Assembly (NCBI GenBank): GCA_022360075.1
Contig: JAKSDN010000430.1
Coordinates: forward strand, 1-11,231
Source: Kiloniellales bacterium
GTDB lineage: Bacteria > Pseudomonadota > Alphaproteobacteria > Kiloniellales > JAKSDN01
Direction: 5' to 3'
DNA: 11,231 nt
A program made the position numbers and the translations under genes. Shown here piece by piece: positions 1 through 7,141 of the stretch; the first letter of the stretch is position 1; every line of letters starts with the position of its first letter. The notes below the pieces were generated by a model. The model saw nothing but the letters and a program-made list of their open reading frames with translations, had not been told where the DNA came from and made no database searches.

Positions 1-973
1 GAGCGTGAGGATCGAAAGCAACAGCCTCGACAGGCAGGTCATGACGCTGCAGGTCGAAACCGACCGCACCTCGCAGGCCTATTACCTCTTCGACCGGCGG
101 ACCAAGGCCCGGACCTTGTTGGCCGAGGCGCCGATTGCGCAACGGCGCGCGCACCTGGCCGAGAGCCGGCCGGTCTCCTTCCAGGCGCGCGACGGGCTCG
201 CGCTGCACGGCTATCTCGTGCTGCCTGTGGGGGTCGAGGCCCGCAACCTGCCCATGGTGCTGCGCGTCCACGGTGGGCCCTGGGCGCGCGATTTTTGGGG
301 CTACAGCCCGGTCGATCAGTTCCTGGCCAACCGCGGCTATGCGGTGCTGCGCGTCAACTATCGCGGCTCCAGCGGTTACGGCCGGGCCTTCCTGCGCGCG
401 TCTCGACGCGAGTTCGCCGGCAAGATGCACGACGACCTGATCGACGGCGTCAACTGGGCGATCGAGCAGGGCATCGCCGATCCCGACAAGATCGCCATCT
501 ACGGCCGCAGCTACGGTGGCTACGCGACCATGGTCGGCTTGACCTTCACGCCGGAGGTCTTCGCCGCCGGCATCAACATCGTCGGCGTCACCGACCTGGT
601 CATGGCGCTTGAGACCTTCCCGCCGTACTGGAAGCCCTGGCGCGAGCGATGGCTCGAATACGTGGGGGACGCCGACGACCCGGCCGACCGCGCCGACATG
701 GCCGCGCGCTCGCCGATCAACTTCGTCGACCGCATCAAGCGCCCTTTGCTGATGGTCCAAGGGGCCAATGACGTGCGCGTGGTGCGCGCCCATTCGGACC
801 GCATCGCCGATGCCATGGAGAAGGCGGGCCTGCCGTTCGAGTACATCGTCTTCGACGACGAGGGCCATGCCATCCGCAAGTGGCAGAACCAGCTCACCGT
901 CGCCCGCGCCGGCGAGCAGTTCCTGGCCGATCACCTCGGTGGGCGGGCGAGCGCGCCGGTGGCAGCGGAGTGA
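1..973 (+). CDS. S9 family (prolyl-oligopeptidase type) serine peptidase, C-terminal part, cut by the left edge
   Basis: C-terminal catalytic half of an alpha/beta-hydrolase peptidase of family S9, which hydrolyses short peptides or removes N-terminal dipeptides. The frame is open to the window edge. The GTG at 5 is probably an internal valine, because the first 45 residues (with YYLFDRR near 26-32) look like the last blade of the beta-propeller that precedes the hydrolase domain in this family. Counting from that GTG, the oxyanion-region HGGP is at 89-92 and the nucleophile is Ser169 in GRSYGG. The acid is Asp256 in GAND and the catalytic His is 288 in DEGH, so the triad is complete. The gene ends 24 bases before the stop of the convergent AraC gene. 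No terminator hairpin is visible between them. I infer a cytoplasmic or periplasmic peptidase; the missing N-terminus would decide which. Confidence 0.9.
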   Translation, partial: SVRIESNSLDRQVMTLQVETDRTSQAYYLFDRRTKARTLLAEAPIAQRRAHLAESRPVSFQARDGLALHGYLVLPVGVEARNLPMVLRVHGGPWARDFWGYSPVDQFLANRGYAVLRVNYRGSSGYGRAFLRASRREFAGKMHDDLIDGVNWAIEQGIADPDKIAIYGRSYGGYATMVGLTFTPEVFAAGINIVGVTDLVMALETFPPYWKPWRERWLEYVGDADDPADRADMAARSPINFVDRIKRPLLMVQGANDVRVVRAHSDRIADAMEKAGLPFEYIVFDDEGHAIRKWQNQLTVARAGEQFLADHLGGRASAPVAAE

Positions 974-997
974 AGTCTCAATGCGGAAGCGACGAGA

Positions 998-1780
998 TCA
1001 AGGACTTGGAAATCCTACCGAACCGTCTGTGAAATAGGCGCTGGGCGAGGTTCCGAGAGCTTTCCGAAACATATGGGAGAAAGCGCTCGGTGACCCATAG
1101 CCCAGGTCCAGTGCAACGCTGGTCACCGACGCCCCTAATGCGAGGCGCTGCAGCGCCCAGAGCAGAATTGCTTGCTGTCGCCACTGACGGAAGGACAGGC
1201 CGGTCTCGGATTCGAACAAGCGCGCCAGCGTGCGCTGACTGGCGCCCGCGTCGCTGCCAAGCTCGTCAAACGTCGAACTGATCGACGGCGCAGCAAGGAT
1301 CGCATCCGTGATGCGTCGTAACCGGGGATCTTTCGGTTGCGGTATGTTCAGAGGGAGCGTCTGGCTGCACGCCAGCTCGTCGATGGCCAGATCACAAATG
1401 AGCGTTCCCTTTTTGCCGCGAAGAGCGTCGTGCGAAAGTTGCGTGGCGGCCACCAGTAGCTCGCGCATGAGCGGGGAGATCTGGACGACGAAACATTCGC
1501 CCCAGGCCAGCTCGTCGCGGCGTGTATCGAAGAACGCCGTCCGCATAGAGACCCTCGAGTTCATGACGACCCGATGGCTGGTCCTCGCGGGAATCCAGAC
1601 CGCGCGCAAGGACGGCACGACCCAAACGCCGCTATGCGTTTCTACGGTCATGACTCCCGCAACGGCGTAGATCAGTTGGCGATGCGGGTGGCTGTGCCAG
1701 CCCGTGTCTTCTCCGCGGGCATACTCGAACGATCGCGCAAAGAAGGGTGTGTCCTCGTCCCTTGCCGGCTGCGGGGGCAT
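998..1780 (-). CDS. AraC-family transcriptional regulator with N-terminal cupin domain
   Basis: 260-residue regulator with the usual AraC layout. An N-terminal cupin-like sensing domain (about residues 15-95) carries a histidine cluster, WHSHPHR at 28-34, typical of the subgroup that includes E. coli NimR. The C-terminal half holds two helix-turn-helix motifs. The first is around 168-190 (ISSTFDELGSDAGASQRTLA). The second is around 218-245, with the family signature LGYGSPSAFSHMFRKALG. The length is normal for this subgroup. It is transcribed away from the dioxygenase gene that starts at 1902, and such divergent pairs usually mean that the regulator controls its neighbour, often as a repressor or a ligand-responsive activator. 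The effector cannot be read from the sequence. The start at 1780 is the first good ATG before the cupin; it leaves a 121-base divergent intergenic region. Confidence 0.92.
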   Translation of the reverse strand: MPPQPARDEDTPFFARSFEYARGEDTGWHSHPHRQLIYAVAGVMTVETHSGVWVVPSLRAVWIPARTSHRVVMNSRVSMRTAFFDTRRDELAWGECFVVQISPLMRELLVAATQLSHDALRGKKGTLICDLAIDELACSQTLPLNIPQPKDPRLRRITDAILAAPSISSTFDELGSDAGASQRTLARLFESETGLSFRQWRQQAILLWALQRLALGASVTSVALDLGYGSPSAFSHMFRKALGTSPSAYFTDGSVGFPSP

Positions 1781-1901
1781 CGAAGCGCTCTGGAGCTTGT
1801 GAAAAGAGGTTTGTCCGAATTTCGATTAACTATGGCAATTTGTCGAAGGACAGACAAGTCGCGCGCTGTTTCGATGGGACCGCTTCAACGGAGAACACGG
1901 C
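1781..1901. promoter_or_regulatory. Divergent promoter region with repeated TTTGTC(C)GAA boxes, candidate AraC-regulator operator
   Basis: This is the only non-coding DNA between the AraC-type regulator (minus) and the dioxygenase gene (plus), so it should contain both promoters. It is locally AT-richer around 1801-1850. TTTGTCCGAA at 1810-1819 recurs as TTTGTCGAA at 1839-1847, 29 bases apart start to start, or close to three helical turns. The second box also belongs to a small inverted repeat, TTGTC at 1840-1844 with GACAA at 1853-1857. AraC-family proteins commonly bind such direct repeats. No convincing -35/-10 pair can be assigned. GGAG at 1890-1893 is a plausible ribosome-binding site for the ATG at 1902. 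The operator call is inference. Confidence 0.4.
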
Positions 1902-3032
1902 ATGCTGATGAACGAAGGGCGCGTGCTTACGGTCCGCTTTGCCGATGGGACCAGCCATGGGTTTCACGCGCTATGGCTGAGGGAGAACAGCCCTCATCCC
2001 GAGAATATTGACCCCGCGACGCGCCACAAGTTGCACGACAGTGCCTTCTTCCCGATCGATGTGCGGGTTCAGGATGCCAGGGCTGAAGCTGACGAGCTCG
2101 TTCTCGCGTTCGACGACGGGCATCATTGCCGTTACGACATGTCGGCGCTACGGGCCGCGGCTTTCGAGCCTTTTCCAAGCGACCTCGTCGGCGAAAAGCT
2201 GACGTGGTGCGCGAACATCGGTTCCTTGCCTTGGCATGACCTGACAAGGTTGGAAGGCGAGGGTGCCGCCGTGCTCGACTTCCTCAACGACATCGCTCGC
2301 CTTGGTTTTGCGCTCGTGCGTGGTGTTCCCTTGGAGCCGGACGGGATGACGCGCCTCACCGATCTCATCGGCTTCATTCGCCTGACCAACAGCGGTGGCA
2401 TCGCTGACGTGAAGACTGTCCCGCAGGCCTATGACCTCAGCATGACGACGCAGAAGCTCGAACCCCATGTCGACAATCCGTACCGTTATCCGCAGCCCGG
2501 ATTCACGCTGCTGCACTGTCTGAGGAATGACGCTGATGGCGGAGAATCGATTCTGGTCGACGGGTTTCGTGTCGCCGAGCTCATTCGGGAGGAGGACGAG
2601 GCGTTGTTTGACGCCCTCGTTCGAGTGCCGGTCGCATACCGCTACCGCGACGAACAAGCGATCCTCGAGTACGTCGCGCCCTTCATTGATCTTTGGCCGG
2701 ATGGCTCCCTCAAACAAACCCGCTTTCATGGGCGTTGCGATCAAGTGGTCGCGCTCGATCCCGAGACCCTCGAACTGTTCTACCGCGCACGCCGCCGCTA
2801 TGCCGAGCTGATTTGGTCCGATTCGATCCGACTGACCTTGAAGCTCAGTCCGGGCGAGATGTACTTCGCGGACAACTTCCGCGTTTTTCACGGTCGGGCG
2901 CCTTTCTCGCTCGAGAGCGGTGTTCGGCACATGCGCCAGGCCTATATGGACCGGGACGTCGTCTCGAGCCGGCAAAAGACGCTCATTAGAGATCCAAGCT
3001 CAAAGCCGTGGCGGCCACGGGTTCACGAGTGA
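1902..3032 (+). CDS. Gamma-butyrobetaine-hydroxylase-like TauD/TfdA-family Fe(II)/2-oxoglutarate dioxygenase
   Basis: 376-residue non-heme iron oxygenase. Residues 1-90 form the small N-terminal domain found in gamma-butyrobetaine and trimethyllysine hydroxylases (LWLREN at 24-29, DDGHH at 71-75). The rest is a TauD-type jelly-roll. The iron ligands are visible as His189 and Asp191 (HVDN) and the distal His330 (VFHGR). Arg342 in RHMRQAY is the likely 2-oxoglutarate anchor. The length matches the family. Enzymes of this group hydroxylate trimethylammonium substrates, giving carnitine from gamma-butyrobetaine. A related bacterial branch acts on 2-trimethylaminoethylphosphonate, so the substrate here is open. 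The cysteines that bind structural zinc in the human enzyme are replaced (see findings). Divergent from an AraC-type regulator, it is probably an inducible catabolic gene. GGAG eight bases upstream supports the ATG at 1902. Confidence 0.88.
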   Translation: MLMNEGRVLTVRFADGTSHGFHALWLRENSPHPENIDPATRHKLHDSAFFPIDVRVQDARAEADELVLAFDDGHHCRYDMSALRAAAFEPFPSDLVGEKLTWCANIGSLPWHDLTRLEGEGAAVLDFLNDIARLGFALVRGVPLEPDGMTRLTDLIGFIRLTNSGGIADVKTVPQAYDLSMTTQKLEPHVDNPYRYPQPGFTLLHCLRNDADGGESILVDGFRVAELIREEDEALFDALVRVPVAYRYRDEQAILEYVAPFIDLWPDGSLKQTRFHGRCDQVVALDPETLELFYRARRRYAELIWSDSIRLTLKLSPGEMYFADNFRVFHGRAPFSLESGVRHMRQAYMDRDVVSSRQKTLIRDPSSKPWRPRVHE

Positions 3033-3039
3033 TCACGGA

Positions 3040-3054
3040 ATTGCCTCAGGCAAT
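3040..3054. repeat. Small perfect inverted repeat just after the dioxygenase gene
   Basis: ATTGCC and GGCAAT flank a three-base TCA loop, starting 7 bases after the dioxygenase stop codon. It could fold into a six-base-pair hairpin in the mRNA. No T-run follows, so it is at best a weak terminator or a 3'-end stabilising hairpin. Confidence 0.35.
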
Positions 3055-3091
3055 CTGAAGCGCGCCAAACGAACTGGTTCGCTCGTCGCGT

Positions 3092-3223
3092 TTGCCGGCT
3101 CGCTTATCAGCCAAGTCAACTGGTCGGAACTCAACAGGGGCTGCGCCGACCCTTTGCGCCGAATACCCGGGCGTCGAGGATGACATCGCGCTCGCCACCT
3201 GGGCTGCCTTCATTCGCGACTAG
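3092..3223 (+). pseudogene. Possible tail of a decayed or short gene ending in a conserved-looking C-terminus
   Basis: The roughly 266-base gap between the dioxygenase and the dehydratase gene contains a frame whose last 28 or so residues read like real protein (TLCAEYPGVEDDIALA, then TWAAFIRD, stop TAG at 3221). Codon choice there is normal for this genome (gac, atc, gcg, ctc, gcc, acc). Upstream the frame looks random, has only a TTG at 3092 as a start, and is closed by a TGA at 3056. The EYPGVEDDI segment resembles the C-terminal end of small DUF433-type antitoxin-like proteins, but the match is short and made from memory. It may be the remnant of a gene whose front was lost. It could also be chance. 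Confidence 0.22.
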
Positions 3224-3298
3224 GGACGATGAATTCACACTGCCTTCCCGCCCGAGCCTCGATAAGCTGTCGCAAGCAACAACCGGAACGGCGGCATC

Positions 3299-5005
3299 AT
3301 GACATCGAAGCGCGGCAAGGGCCTGGCGGGCGGGCTCACGGACTACGGCGATGCGGGCTTTGCGGCCTATCTGCGGCGCTCCTTTGCGCGCTCGATGGGT
3401 TATTCCGGCGAGCTCTTGGGGCGGCCGGTGGTGGGGATCACCTGGACCGCGAGCGGCTTCAACAACTGCCATCGCGGCGTGCCGGAGCTGATCGAGGCGG
3501 TCAAGCGCGGCGTGTTGGCCGCGGGCGCGCTGCCGCTGGACTTTCCCGTGACCTCGCTGGGCGAGGTCTATCTCAACCCGACCAGCTTGCTCTATCGCAA
3601 CCTCATGGCCATGGACGTCGAGGAGATGGTGCGCGCCCAGCCGATGGACGCGGTGGTGCTGGTCGGCGGTTGCGACAAGACCGTGCCGGCGCTCTTGATG
3701 GGCGCGGCTTCGGCGGGCAAGCCGGCGATCCTGCTGGTCACCGGGCCGATGTCGACCGGCCGCTACCGCGGCGAGCGCCTGGGCGCCTGCACCGACTGCC
3801 GGCGCTTCTGGGCGCAGTATCGTGCCGGCGGTCTCAGCGATACCGAAATCGAAGAGGTCGAAGCCAACCTGGCGACCACGGCCGGCACCTGCGCCGTGAT
3901 GGGCACGGCGAGCACCATGGCGATCCTGGCCGAGACCCTGGGCGTCATGCTGCCGGGTTCGGCCGCGATCCCGGCGACCCACGCCGACCGCCTGCGCGTC
4001 GCCGAGTTGACCGGGCGGCAAGCCGTGGCTCTGATCGAGAAGGGCCCGACGCTGGACCAACTGATCACGCCACGATCGGCCGAGAACGCGTTGCGCGTGC
4101 TGCTGGCGGCCGGCGGCTCGACCAACGCCGTCGTGCATCTGGCGGCGATCCTCGGCCGCTTGGGCATGCGGCTCGATCTGGAGCGGCTCAACCGAGTCAG
4201 CGACGAGACCCCGGTGCTGGTCGACCTCAAGCCGACCGGCGAGAACTACATGGAGGACTTCCATGCGGCCGGCGGCGTCCCGGCGCTGCTGCGGTCGCTC
4301 GGCGCGCGGCTCGACCTGGACGTACCGACCGTGACCGGGGAGAGCCTGGGCGACACTCTGGCGGCTCAGACCGGCTGGCACGACCCGAGCCTGATCCGGT
4401 CACCCGAAGACCCGATCTCGACCGAAGGCGGCCTGGTCGCGCTCTTCGGCTCGCTGGCGCCGGGCGGCGCGATCCTGAAACGGGCGGCGGCCGACCCCGC
4501 GCTGTTCGAGCGCGAGGCCCGCGCCGTGGTCTTCAGCTCCTTGGACGATCTGGCAAGCCGGATCGACGACCCCGATCTCGACGTGACGCCGGACGACGCT
4601 CTCGTGCTGCAAAACGCGGGACCGCGCGCCTGCGGCATGCCGGAGGCCGGTTATCTGCCGATCCCGGCCAAGCTCGCCAAGGCCGGCGTCAAGGACATGA
4701 TCCGCATCTCCGATGCGCGCATGAGCGGCACCGCCTACGGCACCATCGTGCTCCACGCCTCGCCCGAGGCGGCCGCTGGCGGTCCGCTTGCCCTGGTGCG
4801 CAACGGGGACCGCATCCGCCTCTCGGTCCGCGAGCGCCGTCTCGACCTGCTGGTGTCCGAGGCGGAGTTGGGCCGCCGCCGCGCGGCCTTCGAGCCGGCT
4901 CTGCTCATCGAGGGCGAGCGCGGTTGGCGCCGGCTCTGGCGCGAGCACGTGCTGCAAGCCGAGGAGGGCTGCGACCTAGACATTCTGCGCCCGCCGCCTC
5001 GGTAA
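3299..5005 (+). CDS. IlvD/Edd-family dehydratase, probable sugar-acid (pentonate/hexonate) dehydratase
   Basis: 568-residue iron-sulfur dehydratase that removes water from a 2,3-dihydroxy acid to give a 2-keto acid. The three cluster cysteines are present: Cys57 in FNNCHRG, Cys125 in GGCDKTVPA and Cys198 in AGTCAVMG. Lys127, next to Cys125, is the lysine that is carbamylated to bind magnesium in studied members. Ser476 in ISDARMSGTAYG is the catalytic base. Residues about 1-375 form the cluster and metal domain, and about 376-568 the C-terminal barrel. The GGCDKTVPA form, length, and absence of other branched-chain genes fit the L-arabinonate/D-xylonate/galactonate group better than IlvD of valine synthesis, but the substrate cannot be fixed. 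The ATG at 3299 is preceded by a weak GGAACGG. It is a single gene convergent with the adenylate cyclase. Confidence 0.9.
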   Translation: MTSKRGKGLAGGLTDYGDAGFAAYLRRSFARSMGYSGELLGRPVVGITWTASGFNNCHRGVPELIEAVKRGVLAAGALPLDFPVTSLGEVYLNPTSLLYRNLMAMDVEEMVRAQPMDAVVLVGGCDKTVPALLMGAASAGKPAILLVTGPMSTGRYRGERLGACTDCRRFWAQYRAGGLSDTEIEEVEANLATTAGTCAVMGTASTMAILAETLGVMLPGSAAIPATHADRLRVAELTGRQAVALIEKGPTLDQLITPRSAENALRVLLAAGGSTNAVVHLAAILGRLGMRLDLERLNRVSDETPVLVDLKPTGENYMEDFHAAGGVPALLRSLGARLDLDVPTVTGESLGDTLAAQTGWHDPSLIRSPEDPISTEGGLVALFGSLAPGGAILKRAAADPALFEREARAVVFSSLDDLASRIDDPDLDVTPDDALVLQNAGPRACGMPEAGYLPIPAKLAKAGVKDMIRISDARMSGTAYGTIVLHASPEAAAGGPLALVRNGDRIRLSVRERRLDLLVSEAELGRRRAAFEPALLIEGERGWRRLWREHVLQAEEGCDLDILRPPPR

Positions 5006-5097
5006 TCGACGGGCCAGTAAGAGGGTCAAAAGGCCGAGTGATCTTGGCCGTATCGAGCGAAGGTGGCGCATTCCGGTCTTGGCTGCAGCGCTGGGGT
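5006..5097. other. Intergenic DNA after the dehydratase gene, left of the palindromic element
   Basis: No gene seen. An imperfect GGCCGAG / CTTGGCC inverted pair lies near 5031-5050 and might form a weak hairpin past the dehydratase stop, but it lacks a T-run. Confidence 0.3.
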
Positions 5098-5210
5098 GCG
5101 TGCTTCGAGACGCCCCTTTGGGGCTCCTCAGCATGAGGATAGGCCTTTGATGGCATTAAGATCGGTCCTCATGCTGAGGAGCGCTCGACAGAGCGCGTCT
5201 CGGAGCACGC
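5098..5210. repeat. REP/BIME-like palindromic repeat element between convergent genes
   Basis: Two long arms form an inverted repeat. The left arm (about 5098-5140) begins GCGTGCTTCGAGACGC and ends GGCTCCTCAGCATGAGGAT. The right arm (about 5165-5210) begins GTCCTCATGCTGAGGAGC and ends GCGTCTCGGAGCACGC. The outer 16 bases pair with one mismatch, and the inner CTCCTCAGCATGAGGA pairs perfectly. The middle of each arm differs but is itself a hairpin, CCCC-TTT-GGGG on the left and GCGCTC-GACA-GAGCGC on the right. CCTCA-GCA-TGAGG is a further small palindrome within each arm. Similar 'CCTCA...TGAGG plus GAGACGC' repeats are dispersed in many alphaproteobacterial genomes. Its position between convergent genes suits a bidirectional transcription stop or mRNA stabiliser; that role is inferred. 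Confidence 0.85.
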
Positions 5211-5325
5211 AGGCTGTTTGTCCAGAGCTCCAAGCCTCTTGTCGTCCCTGTCACAGAACGCCGATCTATTCTCGCCCGGACTTTGGCACCTCATACACGA
5301 GCCATGCCCAACCCGCATCCGCACG
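5211..5325. other. Intergenic DNA between the palindrome and the adenylate cyclase stop
   Basis: No gene, strong hairpin or repeat seen. The frames running through it belong to shadows of the cyclase gene. Confidence 0.4.
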
Positions 5326-6549
5326 CTATGGCAGCGTGAAAGCTTCCTGCTCTTCGGCGATGCCCTTCAGAGAGTAGTAGCCGAGAGATCTGAGCCGCCG
5401 CGAGGCGGCCGCGGCGAAGGCGGCCGAGGCGACGACCGGGCCGTTGAGCCGGGCGCAGAGCGGCTCGAGCCGGGAGACCAAGTTCACCGCCGGCCCGATC
5501 ACCGTGAAGTCCATGCGGCCGCCGCCGCCGATGTTGCCGTACATCGCCTCGCCGATGTGCAGGGCGATGCCGCAGGTCAGCTTGCCGGCGCCGTTCTGCC
5601 GGCGCTCGCGGTTCAAGGCGGCGAGGGTGGCCACCGCTTCCTGGGCCGCCGCCAGGGCGTTGTCGGCGGCGCGCTTGCGCTCGTCGGGCGTCGGATCGCA
5701 GGGGAAGATGGCCAACATCGCATCGCCGATGAACTTGAGAATCTCGCCGCCGCGGGCCTCGACCGGCTTGGCCATGCAGTCGAAGTAGTCGTTCAGCAGC
5801 GCGATCACCGCGGGCTGCGGCAGGGCCTCGCTGAGCGCCGTGAAGCCGCGCAGATCGCAGTACCAGAGCACGGCATGAATGGGCTCCGTGTCGCCGCGCT
5901 TGATCACGCCCCGCAGCACGCGATCGCCGGTATGCGGGCCGAGATAGGTCTCCAGCAGCACCCGCGCGGTCTTGTGCACATGGCGGATCTCGAGCACCGC
6001 GCCGAACAGCGGCAGCGCCGCGTCCATGACCGCCAGGTCGAGCTCGCTGAATCCCTCCGGGCGCTTGGCGGCAAAGGTGACGGTGTTGATCTGGCCGGAG
6101 GAGAAGGGGATCGGCCGCGCCGTGTAGTCGCTGTATCCCTGGGCCCTAAGGTCGTCCATGATCGGGAACCGGTCCGGACATTCCGGGCTCTTCAGATAGC
6201 AGCGGACCGGCCCGCCGCCTTCGCGCACATGGCGCACCGGGCTGTTCCTGTAGAAGTCGGTTTGCTCGATGCCGTGCTCGCGCCCGATCGCCATGGCCCC
6301 GCCGGACTCCCGATCCCAATAGAGGCCGCGGGCCACGAGCTGCGGATGAAGCTGCGGCATGTGCAGCGTCGCCCGCTCGATCGGCAAGCCGACGTCGACC
6401 AGACGGCGCACGAACTGGTCGAACAGGAACGTGGTTCGGGTGACGTGCAACCGCTCGCGCAGCAGCCAGCCGAGCAGCGGTGCCAGCAAGCGCTGCACCT
6501 CGGCTTCGCTCGGCGCTGCGATCTCTTTCGTCTGTAAGCTCGTTGTCAT
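5326..6549 (-). CDS. Class III adenylate cyclase with an N-terminal GAF-like sensory region
   Basis: 407-residue soluble nucleotide cyclase making cyclic AMP from ATP. The catalytic domain covers about residues 220-395. The metal-binding aspartates are Asp232 in WYCDLRGFT and Asp276 in KFIGDAM. The purine-selecting pair is Lys272 and Asp347 (MDFTVIG), the combination that specifies ATP over GTP. The transition-state residues are Asn356 and Arg360 in AVNLVSRLE, so the enzyme should be active. Residues about 15-195 form an alpha/beta region of GAF-like character (ARPIPFSSGQINTVTFAAKRP near 144-163), common in alphaproteobacterial cyclases, and probably regulate activity. There is no signal peptide or membrane segment, so it is cytoplasmic. 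No strong Shine-Dalgarno precedes the ATG at 6549, but no nearby upstream in-frame start exists. It is divergent from the small exported protein at 6701. Confidence 0.92.
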   Translation of the reverse strand: MTTSLQTKEIAAPSEAEVQRLLAPLLGWLLRERLHVTRTTFLFDQFVRRLVDVGLPIERATLHMPQLHPQLVARGLYWDRESGGAMAIGREHGIEQTDFYRNSPVRHVREGGGPVRCYLKSPECPDRFPIMDDLRAQGYSDYTARPIPFSSGQINTVTFAAKRPEGFSELDLAVMDAALPLFGAVLEIRHVHKTARVLLETYLGPHTGDRVLRGVIKRGDTEPIHAVLWYCDLRGFTALSEALPQPAVIALLNDYFDCMAKPVEARGGEILKFIGDAMLAIFPCDPTPDERKRAADNALAAAQEAVATLAALNRERRQNGAGKLTCGIALHIGEAMYGNIGGGGRMDFTVIGPAVNLVSRLEPLCARLNGPVVASAAFAAAASRRLRSLGYYSLKGIAEEQEAFTLP

Positions 6550-6700
6550 GAGACCAATCTGTGGCGGGCGCGGAGCCGGTGCAAGTAGTTGTCCCGACAG
6601 GATTGTCGAGGCGGACGGCCTGGTGCTCGGCTATGGCTCGGCCGCCGGCCATCTGCTACCAAGAACGGTCATTCGATCGGCGGGAAAGGAAGTGACGGCG

Positions 6701-7099
6701 ATGGCGATACGACGCGCGCTGAAGCGGTTCTGCTTAGCGTTCGGGCTATGCCTTTTGGCAGGTGCCCCGCTTGCCGCGGAGGAGATCTGCAGCGAGGAGA
6801 CCCTGCCCGGGCGCTGGAAGGCGCTCAACTCCGGCAACGTCTGGACCTTTCACGGCGACGGCAAGCTCTCCTGCGCCGGGACCTGCCGCTTCACCCAGGT
6901 GACGGGCGATCCGGTCTCCTGGGCCTACGAGCCCTACGCCAACGTCTGGTCCTCGCCGATCGAGTACATCAAGCTCGAGTTCACCAAGGCCGTGTTCGAC
7001 GGGGTCTTCGGCTCCTTCCGCTGCATCATCGACGACGCTGGCCGCACGCTGCGGCTCGAGTCCGAGGACGAGCCGGCGATGGTGTTCCAACGTCAGTGA
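6701..7099 (+). CDS. Small exported cysteine-containing protein of unknown function
   Basis: 132 residues. I do not recognise a named family. The N-terminus (MAIRRALKRFCLAFGLCLLA, then GAPLAAEE) is a clear signal peptide with a basic start, a hydrophobic core and a likely cut after the ALAA-like end near residue 26. The mature part is about 106 residues and has four cysteines: one in EICSEE near its start, two in LSCAGTC and one in SFRC. That number and spacing suit two disulfides in the periplasm. The pattern GRWK...VWTFHGDGKLSC followed by strand-like segments suggests a small lipocalin-like or other beta-barrel fold; this is inference. AAGGAAG about nine bases upstream makes 6701 the start, although the frame stays open back to 6359 inside the cyclase antisense. 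The gene stands alone, divergent from the cyclase. Confidence 0.75.
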   Translation: MAIRRALKRFCLAFGLCLLAGAPLAAEEICSEETLPGRWKALNSGNVWTFHGDGKLSCAGTCRFTQVTGDPVSWAYEPYANVWSSPIEYIKLEFTKAVFDGVFGSFRCIIDDAGRTLRLESEDEPAMVFQRQ

Positions 7100-7123
7100 T
7101 CCCGCTCTAGGGTCGCTTCGCGT

Positions 7124-7129
7124 TTGACA
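7124..7129 (+). promoter_or_regulatory. Possible -35 box upstream of the OsmC gene
   Basis: A perfect TTGACA lies 25 bases after the stop of the small exported protein gene. Downstream at 16-19 bases only poor -10 matches exist (TTCTCA, TCATAC). It overlaps the dyad ACAA-GT-TTGT at 7134-7143, which might be an operator. Weak call. Confidence 0.25.
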
Positions 7130-7141
7130 GGCAACAAGTTT

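Noticed and set aside
2148..2975. 275-codon minus-strand frame antisense to the dioxygenase
   Set aside because: No domain and a shadow of a gene with intact iron and 2-oxoglutarate residues.
3131..4381. 416-codon open frame on the minus strand antisense to the dehydratase
   Set aside because: Low-complexity His/Arg/Gln-rich translation without a domain; antisense shadow.
3229..5136. 635-codon open frame on the plus strand, overlapping the dehydratase gene
   Set aside because: Its protein is rich in Arg, Gly and Ala with no recognisable motif. It is an out-of-frame shadow of the dehydratase caused by high GC, whereas the frame starting at 3299 has all family residues.
5098..5210. CRISPR repeat or insertion-sequence end
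   Set aside because: There is one inverted pair, no spacer series, no transposase and no target duplication, so a REP-like element fits better.
5218..6537. 439-codon plus-strand frame antisense to the adenylate cyclase
   Set aside because: Composition rich in Arg, His and Gln without motifs, while the minus strand holds a complete cyclase active site.
6359..6700. N-terminal extension of the small exported protein
   Set aside because: It would run through the antisense of the cyclase start and bury the signal peptide internally; 6701 has a ribosome-binding site and a signal peptide.
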